Origin: Glomus cerebriforme
Taxonomy: Eukaryota > Glomeromycota > Glomeromycetes > Glomerales > Glomeraceae
Length of the DNA: 11,650 bases
Direction of reading: 5' to 3'
Assembly (NCBI GenBank): GCA_003550305.1
Contig: QKYT01001305.1
Location: forward strand, 4,035-15,684
In this document: piece by piece, positions 1 to 7,423 of the stretch
How positions within the stretch are numbered: the stretch's first letter is position 1
How the letters are laid out: each line of letters starts with the position of its first letter
Translations under genes and position numbers: made by a program
The notes under the pieces: generated by a model
What the model was told of the DNA's origin: nothing
Database searches by the model: none
The model's input: only the letters and a program-made list of their open reading frames with translations

Positions 1-447
1 AACAATTTATATTTCTTGTTGTCCTTTTAATCATTTACCAGATAGCAAATATTTTCTTTTGCTTAATATTCCTTTTAACTTGTCATCTGTCTTTTTCTTT
101 CATTTTCTTTCATTACACCTTTCTCTTACTGAATCTTCTCTGTTACAGTATCTCAAGCTCATCTTCTATTATTTCTTTTTTAGTTGTTTTAAGTTTTTAA
201 TTTCATGATTTAAATGCTGAAACAGGTTAATTATCTTAAATATTTCTCTTCTTACTTCCAATAGTGAATGATCAGAACGTCTCTGAAATCTAGTAATTCT
301 GCGTCATTTTTCAATACTTAAGATATCCATTCTCTGAAAGTAACTTTTCGCCCAGCTATCTTTCTTGTGTGTTTCTTATTTTATCTTGAAATGGTACTTC
401 TTTTTTCTTTTATCTACTTGCTGTCTCCCCATTATGATCTTCAACAT
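1..447 (-). pseudogene. Decayed reading frame of unknown function, running off the window edge
   Basis: Reading the minus strand from an ATG at 447-445, one frame runs 92 codons to a TAA at 171-169. It is broken only by a TAA at 378-376 (codon 24) and a TGA at 306-304 (codon 48). The conceptual peptide is basic and looks protein-like (for example MGRQQVDKRKKKYHF, then DSWAKSYFQRMD), and ends in a possible coiled-coil helix (EVRREIFKIINLFQHLNHEI). After 171 similar Lys/Glu-rich coding sense continues in another frame with further stops to the window start. Both internal stops are one C-to-T change from CAA or CGA, so they could be decay by cytosine deamination. I do not recognise the protein; it could be an old host gene or part of a mobile element. 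The gene identity is unknown; the frame itself is seen directly. Confidence 0.4.
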
Positions 448-493
448 TGCTTAATAAACATAAATATAAGGAAATGAAAAAGGGAATTCTAAT

Positions 494-691
494 CTAAACC
501 AAACCACAGATAGGATATATTCAACTATCTGACCGGTCTTTCCTTGTCTGATATGAAGAAGACCTCTATATATAGTAAAAGGAATTTAAAAAAAAACACT
601 AAACCCACCAGATAGAAGATACTCGACTAACTGACTGGTATTACTGGTTTCCTTGCCTGATAGAGGAAGACCTCATATGCAGTATAAGGAA
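494..691. repeat. Diverged tandem duplication, about 105-bp period
   Basis: The segment beginning CTAAACCAAACCACAGATAG at 494 recurs in altered form from 599 (CTAAACCCACCAGATAGAAG). Shared blocks follow in the same order: AACTATCTGACCGGT versus AACTAACTGACTGGT, then TTTCCTTGTCTGATA versus TTTCCTTGCCTGATA, then GAAGACCTC in both, then AGTA(TA)AAGGAA. No coding sense is visible. It may be the remnant of a short tandem repeat or of a repeat-element end. Confidence 0.6.
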
Positions 692-719
692 GGTAAAAGA
701 AGGAGTTTAAAGGAGTAGT

Positions 720-2191
720 TTATTTTTAAGAGGTTATATAGAGAAAATGAAATAATAAAGAGAAAAGAGTTTTAAAGGGAAAATTCAGTGAATTTAGTTT
801 TTAAATTTAGAGAAAAAATTTTTTTTTTAAAAAATGGTAGGTATTTATAATTTTTTTTTCCAAATTTTGTAAAATTTACAAAGAATGTGTCACTACTTAA
901 TTTATTACCAAATTTATAATCATGGGCCAATAGGCTAGCCAAGTAAAGTATAATGGTATATAATTCATAATACGCGTTATGTATTAGTATATAATTATGT
1001 AATATTAGAAGATACTAGATAGCTTATTCATGTTATCATGTCATGCAAAACATCAGAACTAATCATAATGAAATTTTATTAAGGATATCTTATAAAAGTC
1101 AATCATATATTGATGTTTTACCTATCACTATCCATAAATAATGTATTACATAACATAATAGATTTGTGAATTTAATAAATGATTAAAATTTCTTTTGGTA
1201 TTGAAAAATTCCATGTGAGATACATAAAACTTAAAAACAATATTAAAAGTCAGGTTAATGACTTGAATAATGTTTTTTTTTCTTTTTTAAAAAAACTTTT
1301 GTTTATTTCAGGTATTCTATATTTTTTGTTTGAAATGTGATTTGATTTTAATTTCTGCTTTATTTATATCACCATTCTGTATTATAAACTATTGATTGAA
1401 TTGAATATATTGGAAGATTGATTAATAAATATGAAAGTATATCTAAAATACTATCTTGATATGGAATATTCTCCAGTTTTGTCTTTATAATATATAATTT
1501 TGTGCTATGTTATTTGATAGAATTTCAAAATTTGAAACATTAAATCAATGTAGAAGCTGTACATATTTCTGATTTTTTTTTTAATATTCTTCATTTTTTA
1601 AATGCCTTTGTGTCACAAAAAATTTTCAGTTTACATACGGTAATTACAATTTTGATAATTCTTGCCAAAATTGTATACCAAGGACTATGTGATTTTGAAA
1701 ATTATTTTATTAGTAAAGAATTTCTATAGTGTGCCATTAACGAGGAATAGAATCTAATGAAATATTTATAGTTATTTAATGGTTAATTTATTTAATCAAT
1801 AAATATAAAAATTATAATTGACTAACATAGTTCACATCATCCTTCTATAACTGAAGAGGAATATGGAAATGTGTTAAAAAAGATGAAGGCAGGCATAGTC
1901 TCATCGTAAAAAAAATTGTATTAGAAAGCAAAAAAAAAAAAAAAAAAAAAATCGGGTTAAAATTTGTAAAAGTTTTAAAAAAGCTACAGAACTTTAAATT
2001 ATAATTGGTTGCAGGAAAAAAATTGTAAAAAAATTCTAATATGGTTTTGTTCTAGATTTTTTCTTTGCCTTTAGATCTATTATTTTGATCTAAAATGAGT
2101 AATTATTAGTATATTATCTATCTAATTAAAAATATTTGTTGTGTAACCATTACCTTTAGATTAACTGTATAAATAAAAGCTTTACAATTGT
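720..2191. other. Gene-free A+T-rich stretch
   Basis: About 1.5 kb with no reading frame of note on either strand, no RNA gene that I can recognise and no clear repeat boundary. It holds A and T homopolymers, including a pure A run at 1930-1951, and an imperfect palindrome CATAATACGCGTTATG at about 967-982. If the Helitron end at 3519 belongs to an element interrupted by the hAT insertion, its 5' end could lie here, but I could not place one. Confidence 0.5.
1930..1951. repeat. Poly-A homopolymer of about 22 bases
   Basis: An uninterrupted A run follows TTAGAAAGC and is followed by TCGGGTTAAAA. It could be a slippage-grown homopolymer or a relic 3' tail of a retroposed sequence. No recognisable retroelement lies upstream on the plus strand and I see no target duplication, so it is annotated only as a homopolymer. 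Confidence 0.7.
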
Positions 2192-2304
2192 GTGACATTT
2201 AGTGCTCCGAATGGTTCAGTTCGCCGAAACTTAATAAAAAAGTGAAAAATGCGAAAATTTAAATAATTCGGCATGCACTGATCCATAAAACATGAAATAT
2301 AGCT

Positions 2305-2435
2305 CATTCGAATCATCTCAATGAGACGATTCGAATGGTGGTAAAAGCAAAATTCTAGCATCGATATTTCGTTCGCTATCGATGAAAACGTAAATTTCTT
2401 TAAGTACGATTTGCCGACGAAGTATCGATGCTAGA
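2305..2435. repeat. Nested hairpins inside the hAT left arm
   Basis: Two smaller inverted repeats lie within the large arm. The first, 2305-2337, begins CATTCGAATC and ends GATTCGAATG with almost no loop. The second pairs TCTAGCATCGATATTTCGT (2354-2372) with ACGAAGTATCGATGCTAGA (2417-2435), 18 of 19 positions matching. The right arm carries mirror copies at about 3010-3150. A CATTCGA-type motif recurs near 2452, 2780 and 3110, suggesting the element was assembled from repeated modules. Confidence 0.75.
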
Positions 2436-3222
2436 GACATGAATTTAGTGTCATTCGACGCGTCTTGATGAGAGAGCTATAAATCGTCAATATTGGATCA
2501 CTAGAAGAGGAGTAAACTCGCCGGTTCCAAAAATTCGGAATTTTAAATTTCAAAAATTTCAAAATGCCGACTCCGACTTTATATTTGATATTGTGCACCA
2601 TCCAGTGATCCAAATTTGATAAAACATAGCTTGTTGGAATCGTCTATTCAAGACGCATCGAATGGTACTAAATTCAGATCTCTAGAGATGATATATCAAT
2701 GGCCAATTGTGACCTAATGCTTTTATCTAATACATCATTAGTGGCGATTGATGTATCACTGCTAGAGATCTGAATTTAGTACCATTCNATGCGTCTTGAA
2801 TAGACGATTCCAACAAGCTATGTATTATCAAATTTGGATCACTGGATGGTGCACAATATCAAATATAANGTNGGAGTCGGCATTTTGAAATTTTTGAAAT
2901 TTAAAATTCCGAATTTTTGGAACTGGCGAGTTTACTCCTCTTCTAGTGATCCAATATTAACGATTTATAGCTCTCTCATCGAGACGCATCGAATGACACT
3001 AAATTCATGTCTTTAGCATCGATACTTCGTCGGCAAATCGTACTTAAAGAAATTTACGTTTTCATCGATAGCAAACGAAATATCAATGCTAGAATTTTGC
3101 TTTTACTTCCATTCGATTTGTCTTATTGAGACGATTCGAATGAGCTATATTTCATGTTTTATGGATCAGTGCATGCCGAATTATTCAAATTTTCGCATTT
3201 TTCACTTTTTTTATTAAGTTTC

Positions 3223-3339
3223 AGTTCGAACTGAACTGAATTTTTCGGTTCCGGTTCCAGGAACTGAACCGAACCGAACTGGAATTTTGACCAGTTTCGG
3301 TTCAGTTCCCGGTTTGAACTGGAACCATTCGGAGCACTA
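3223..3339. repeat. GGTTC/GAACC-rich subterminal region of the hAT element, right end only
   Basis: This 117-bp end is packed with short GGTTC, GAACC, CAGTTC and GAACTG motifs in both orientations (for example CGGTTCCGGTTCCAGGAACT). Such clusters are typical subterminal repeats of hAT elements and usually serve as transposase-binding sites. The equivalent left end (2200-2225) is only 26 bp and lacks nearly all of it, so about 91 bp appear to have been lost there, plausibly by recombination between the short repeats. Confidence 0.7.
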
Positions 3340-3489
3340 GTGACATTATCACGTGACATTACACAAATTCCAAAAAAAGGAAATTTTATTTCCTACGAAA
3401 ATTGTATTAAACAGTAGTACAGAATTATACAAATTTCCAAAAAAGGAAATTAATATGTATACACATAATTCTGGCCGGAATTAAACTAA

Positions 3490-3519
3490 ACCCGTTGCAA
3501 AGCAATGGGTAGCAACTAG
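3490..3519 (+). mobile_element. Probable Helitron 3' terminus
   Basis: ACCCGTTGC (3490-3498), a 3-nt loop and GCAATGGGT (3502-3510) form a 9-bp hairpin with one mismatched or wobble pair. It is followed 5 nt later by CTAG at 3516-3519 and then T. Helitrons end in a short GC-rich hairpin a few bases before CTRR and insert between A and T, so this fits well. The 5' end (TC...) was not found; the hAT element may have inserted inside this Helitron. Two short hairpins of the type ATTTCC-A6-GGAAAT lie just upstream near 3370 and 3440. Confidence 0.6.
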
Positions 3520-4515
3520 TAAATAATTAAAAAAATATACAGCCATTATAAAAATTAAAAATTTACCATCATGCATTAATATTCAATTATGAAATATCGA
3601 TTTGTAAAGAATCTAATGAATAAAATTATTAGTATTTTTTGTAATATATGAATTTTTTTAAAGTAACGAGATTATTAATACCTAAAAATTCCTTGCTTAT
3701 TATATTATCATTTTGTTCATAATAATCGTCAGAATTTTTTGGTTTAGGGAGATTTTTAAAATTAAGTGATCTACTTATATAAATAGCTTTAGAATGGGGT
3801 TTATATGATAAACCAGTTATAGGTATGCAAGTAGTTGGTAAATTCTTATTAATTTCTTCTGCCTCTTTAATTTGCTTACATATTTCTGTTTGTTCATATT
3901 CATTAAAACCTATATACCAATCGTATAAAGTATCTTTGACTTCTAGTGCTGTTAATCGATTTATTGGATTTGCATCTAAGCATCTTTTAATTAAATCCAC
4001 AATCAATTGAGGTACTTTAATATTAAAACTTGGTCTAAGTCCAACACAAATATTTACTGCTAAATTTTCATCATGGCTTACATCATGATAAGGAGGTAAT
4101 CCATTAATTACTTCATACATAATTATACCAAAACTATAGATATCACTAGCTTTTGTATAATTTTGTCCTCGTCCATATATATTATTTTTTGTATTTTCTG
4201 ATGCATTGTAATCTGCTGGTTTGCATAATCCTATATCTGTTATACATAAATCTCCCTTATGAAGTATATTACCACTATATAAATCTTGATAAATTACTTT
4301 TTTCCATGAATATTTGTAAGTCCAATTGCAATAAAATGCAAATATCTAATTTTTTCTTTCCAATATAATTTATTATAAGGGTTTAAAATTTGAACACATC
4401 TGCGTTCGAATGCACTCCCTATCACATGATCTGATTTTTAAATTTTATTGGTTATGTAATTTAGATTATCGATCAATAATTTTTTTTTTCATTAGGAACA
4501 TTTTCTTTTATTTGT

Positions 4516-5303
4516 AGGAATACTCTGGAAACGAAATAGGCTCCTGGAAACATAGGTAAATGTTTTTTTTTATTTTTCTTTGTTAATTTCATTTAAGAAC
4601 GTTTCCTAATGTTCTTTTCATGATTTTTTTTATAGGAACGTCTCTGAAGACGAAGGAGATAAAAGGTGGATTTCTTTTTATTTTTTTCTTCATTAATTTT
4701 GTTTAAGAACGTTTTTTAACATTCTTTTCATAATTTTTTTTATAGGAATGCTCCCTGAAGTTGAAAGGAGATGAAAAGGTAGGTTTTGTTCTTTTTTTCG
4801 CTAATTTTATTTAAGAACGTTTCTTAACGTTCTTTCCATGATTTTTTTTATAGGAACGTCTCTGAAGACGAAGGAGATAAAAGGTGGATTTCTTTTTATT
4901 TTTTTCTTCATTAATTTTGTTTAAGAACGTTTTTTAACATTCTTTTCATAATTTTTTTTATAGGAATGCTCCCTGAAGTTGAAAGGAGATGAAAAGGTAG
5001 GTTTTGTTCTTTTTTTCGCTAATTTTATTTAAGAACGTTTCTTAACGTTCTTTCCATGATTTTTTTTATAGGAACATCCCCTGAAGTCAAAAGAAGATGA
5101 AAGGTGGGTTTCTTTTTATTTTTTCTTCATTAATTTCATTTAAGAACATTTTCTAACATTCTTTTCATGACTTTTTTTTTGTAGGAATGCCCTCTGGAGA
5201 TGAAAGGACAAAAGAAGACGAGAGGTAAGTTTTTATTGTTAGTTTTTTTGTTAATTTCGTTAAAGGGTGTTACTAACGTTCTTTTATTTGAATTTATTTA
5301 CAG
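4516..5303 (+). repeat. Tandem array of ~109-bp units resembling micro-exons with introns
   Basis: Unit starts (AGGAA...) fall at 4516, 4634, 4744, 4852, 4962, 5070, 5183 and 5302. Each has a T-rich tract ending in AG, then a purine-rich core (4518-4555, 4636-4665, 4746-4778, 4854-4883, 4964-4996, 5072-5103, 5185-5224), then GT (GTAAAT, GTGGAT, GTAGGT, GTGGAT, GTAGGT, GTGGGT, GTAAGT). Spacers are 75-81 nt, the same size as the introns of the surrounding gene. The last spacer has GTAAGT, TACTAAC at 5271-5277 and CAG at 5301-5303. Whether any of this is spliced is inference. Confidence 0.75.
4634..5069. repeat. Identical 218-bp tandem duplication (two-unit higher-order repeat)
   Basis: The pair of units at 4634-4851 appears to be repeated base for base at 4852-5069. 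Within it the two 108-110-bp monomers are clearly diverged from each other. Identity between the pairs with divergence within them shows recent amplification of a dimer, either in the genome or as an assembly effect. Confidence 0.85.
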
Positions 5304-5372
5304 GAACAATCCTTGGAGACATAATGGACTCCAGAAGGCAAAAGATAACAATAAAAACAATAACTGATAAAG

Positions 5373-5378
5373 ACTTAC
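5373..5378 (-). promoter_or_regulatory. Consensus splice donor on the gene-sense strand inside the transposon
   Basis: On the minus strand the sequence reads TTGAG followed by GTAAGT, a textbook 5' splice site, 126 bp inside the element on the side first met by kinase transcripts. It could allow partial exonisation or splicing-out of the insertion, but translation entering the element already meets a stop at 5441. Use of this site is speculative. Confidence 0.35.
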
Positions 5379-5724
5379 CTCAAGTTATATGCGTTTAATA
5401 GATAAATAAATAAATAATCATACTGATTAGCCAATCAAATTTAAAAATAATGAATCACGTGATAGGGGTGCGTTCGAACGCAGGTGCGTTCAAATTTTAA
5501 ACCCTTATTATAATATATATCTAAATAATTTTGTAAACTCCCATTCTCTGCATATTCCAAAACTATCATATAATTTTTTGTTTCTGGATCTTGAGTTATT
5601 CCATAAAATTTAATAATATATCGATTATCTACTTTATAATGTATCATAATCTATATATAAAAGCAAATAAAATAAATCATTAAAATTATATTTCAAAATC
5701 TTAAAATAAAAATAATGTCTATAC

Positions 5725-6219
5725 CTCATTCATAAATTCTAATGTGACATTTTTTGAATTATTTAAACTTTTCAAAGCCACAAACATATTTTGACCTTCT
5801 CTTGACCAACTTCGTTCTTTATCATTCCAATACCTTATATATCCATCAATCCAATTTGCTTTATATACTTTTCCAAATCCACCTTTTGCAATATATTTGA
5901 TATTATAAAATTTATTATAAGATATCCATTCTAATGCATCTGATATTTGATATTTAGAATGTACTGATAATTGAGTATCTTGAATAAATCTATCAACATT
6001 ATCATTACCACTAGTCCAATTTTTAAAATTTAGTTGAAAACATTTTGCAAAACACCCATGATTACATTCTTTACAAACTATACTACTTGTATTTAAATAA
6101 CTTACATTCTCTTCATATTTCAAAACCATCATATAATTTTTTGTTTCTGGATTTTGAGTTATTCCATAAAATTTAATAATAATAGATATATTACTTGATG
6201 ATTTATAGTGTAATATGAT
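5725..6219 (-). CDS. Exon 7, intact cassette module with the only canonical ATP loop
   Basis: Open for all 165 codons, phase 0 at both ends. The acceptor is TACACAG (6220-6221) and the donor is GAG followed by GTATAG (5724-5723). Order: HYKSSSNISIIIKFYGITQN, YMMVLKYEENVSYLNTSSIV, CKECNHGCFAKCF, NWTSGNDNVDRFIQDTQ, LEWISYNKFYNIKYIAKGGF, GKVYKANWIDGY, YWNDKERSWSREGQNMFVAL, then KSLNNSKNVTLEFMNE. Loop AKGGFGKVY and lysine VALK are both as expected for an active N-lobe. It is directly upstream of the C-lobe exon, so exons 7 and 8 together make one contiguous kinase fold. Its better preservation than neighbours suggests recent selection, recent duplication or gene conversion. Confidence 0.8.
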
Positions 6220-6296
6220 CTGTGTATAGAAAGAAAAAATAGGATATATTAATAAAATTAATATTTTAAAAAGTTTATTAAATAAATTAATTATAC

Positions 6297-6781
6297 CTCA
6301 TTCATAAATTTTTGTGTGTTATCTTTTGAATTATTTAAAATCTTCAATGCTATCAACACATTTTGATCTCTTCTTCTCCAATTTTTAATAATATTATCCC
6401 ATTGAACTATGTATCCATCAATCCAATTCGCTATATACACTTTGCATAAATCATCTTTTGCAATATCTTTAATATTTTGAAATCTATCATAAGGTATCCA
6501 TTCTAATGCATCAGATTTTTTATAATGAGCTGATAGCTGAGTATCTTGAATAAATTTATCAATATCATTATTACCACTAGTCCAATTTTTGAAATTTTGT
6601 TGAAAACGTAATGCCATGCATATATCCTCACATTCTTTACATATCATATCACTTATATAATAATAATTTTCATTCTCTAAATACTTCAAAACCATCATAT
6701 AATTTTTGCTTCTGGTTCTTGAGTTATTCCATATAATTTAATAATATTATATTTACTAAATAATTTATAATATAATGTAAT
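6297..6781 (-). pseudogene. Exon 6, cassette module with a frameshift in an A run
   Basis: Acceptor GCATAG (6782-6783) and donor GAG followed by GTATAA (6296-6295) are intact. It opens YNIIKLYGITQEPEAK. There the A run (T run at 6703-6707 on the plus strand) has five bases where intact relatives have six, shifting the frame before MMVLKYLENENYYYISDMI. The rest is open: CKECEDICMALRF, NWTSGNNDIDKFIQDTQ, LEWIPYDRFQNIKDIAKDDL, CKVYIANWIDGY, VLIALKIL with the lysine kept. The loop AKDDLCKV has lost its glycines. A one-base loss in a homopolymer could be a sequencing error. Confidence 0.7.
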
Positions 6782-6854
6782 CTATGCATAAACAAAAACA
6801 AAATATGTTAGTAAAAAATTTAAAAATTTTATTGGCTAAATAAATTAATTATAC

Positions 6855-7346
6855 CTCATCCATGAATTCTAATATATTTTTTGAATTATTTAAACTTTTC
6901 AAAACCACAAGCATATTTCCTGCTTTTATCCAATTTTTGTTTTTATTATTCTAATTAACTATATGTCCATCAACCCAATTTGCTTTATATAATTCACTAG
7001 ATCCATTATTACTTGCAATGCAATTAATATCATAAAATCTGTCATAAGATATCCATTCTAATGCATATGATGTATTATACTTGGAATGTTCTAATAGCTG
7101 AGTATCTTGAATAAATTTATCCATATTATCATTACCACTAGTCCAATTTTTGAAATTGTGCTGAAAACGTTTTGCAAAACATATATAATTACATCTATTA
7201 CATATCATATTACTTCTATATATAAAATAAGTATTATCGTTATATTCCAAAACCATCATATAATCTTTGGTTTCTGGATCTTGAGTTATTCCATAAAATT
7301 TAACCTTATAAGATGTATCAATTGATGGTTTATGATGTAATATAAT
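6855..7346 (-). pseudogene. Exon 5, cassette module with nonsense codon and lost acceptor
   Basis: The exon is 492 nt and keeps the frame, but a TAG at 6953-6951 interrupts it where relatives have Trp (VQW...; TGG to TAG). The position of the 3' splice site (7347-7348) reads AA instead of AG, in CATAAATTATATT where relatives have CATAGATTACATT. Coding blocks: VKFYGITQDPETKDYMMVLE, MICNRCNYICFAKRF, NWTSGNDNMDKFIQDTQ, LEWISYDRFYDINCIASNNG, SSELYKANWVDGH, then after the stop KNWIKAGNMLVVLKSLNNSK and EFMDE at the donor (GAG followed by GTATAA at 6854-6853). It shares the ASNNGSSEL loop with exon 3. Confidence 0.7.
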
Positions 7347-7423
7347 TTATGTATAAAAAGAAAAAACAGAATACATTAATAAAATTAAAATTTAAAAAGT
7401 TTTATTAAATAAATTAATTATAC

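Larger units (their letters stand above)
2192..3347. mobile_element. Non-autonomous hAT-type palindromic (fold-back) element with target duplications
   Basis: The element proper spans 2200-3339. Its ends are inverted copies, TAGTGCTCCGAATGGTTC at the left and the reverse complement closing with CGGAGCACTA at the right. They are flanked by perfect 8-bp direct repeats GTGACATT at 2192-2199 and 3340-3347. An 8-bp duplication plus termini starting TAGNG is the hAT superfamily pattern. Almost the whole element is one palindrome: arms of about 500 bp (2200-2704 and 2742-3339) pair around a short centre near 2723. There is no transposase; the only open frames are mirror copies of each other in the two arms. 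Three N bases (2788, 2869, 2872) sit in the right arm, as expected where a palindrome is hard to assemble. It would depend on an hAT transposase made elsewhere. Confidence 0.85.
4370..5513. mobile_element. Terminal-inverted-repeat element (MULE-like) inserted in exon 8
   Basis: The element proper is 4379-5504 (1126 bp). The left end begins GGGTTTAAAATTTGAACACA, and the right end read inward begins GGGTTTAAAATTTGAACGCA. The similarity extends about 77 bp on each side (to about 4455 and from about 5426) and includes TGCGTTCGAACGCA. Perfect 9-bp duplications TTATTATAA flank it (4370-4378 and 5505-5513). Removing it with one duplication restores homology across the codons YYNKLYWKEK, which proves insertion into a formerly continuous exon. 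Long G-starting terminal repeats with a 9-bp duplication point to Mutator-like elements, though this class call is not certain. No transposase is encoded. Its interior is the tandem array at 4516-5303. Confidence 0.85.
3629..5650 (-). pseudogene. Exon 8: kinase subdomains III-XI and C-terminal tail, split by a transposon
   Basis: The acceptor ATATAG is at 5651-5652. Before the insertion it encodes HYKVDNRYIIKFYGITQDPE and VLEYAENGSLQNYLDIYYNK. After it, from 4369, it continues LYWKEKIRYLHFIAIGLTNI. The A run at 4303-4298 (plus-strand T run) is one base short and shifts the frame just before the catalytic loop. The loop reads YQDLYSGNIL (4291 onward) instead of HRD-type but keeps Asp and Asn. 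The Mg motif is TDIGLCKP. About ten residues containing APE are missing between NNIYG and RGQNYTKASD at 4169-4174. SDIYSFGIIMYEV and DLIKRCLDANPINR follow. The tail has the family signature KNSDDYYEQNDNIISKEF and stops at 3629. With the transposon present, translation from exon 7 would end in its terminal repeat at 5441. Confidence 0.8.

Noticed and set aside
1930..1951. Poly-A run as the tail of a retrotransposon
   Set aside because: No reverse-transcriptase relic, transcription-unit end or target duplication is visible next to it.
2431..3016. Two 60-codon frames (2431-2613 minus, 2834-3016 plus) with nearly identical products
   Set aside because: They are the same sequence in the two arms of the palindrome and have no known protein features; the mirror symmetry explains their identity.
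3159..3359. 66-codon minus-strand frame
   Set aside because: It reads through GGTTC-type subterminal repeats and across the end of the hAT element into the target duplication; its composition is repeat-driven.
3825..4368. Plus-strand frames at 3825-4010 and 4153-4368
   Set aside because: They lie antisense to clear kinase C-lobe coding sequence and are hydrophobic A+T shadows.
4516..5303. CRISPR-like array of regular repeats
   Set aside because: Whole units repeat with no unique spacers, the period is about 109 bp, and the host is a fungus; a tandem repeat inside a transposon explains it.
7107..7325. Plus-strand frame of 72 codons
   Set aside because: It is antisense to exon 5 and its residues are dictated by the minus-strand NWTSGN module.
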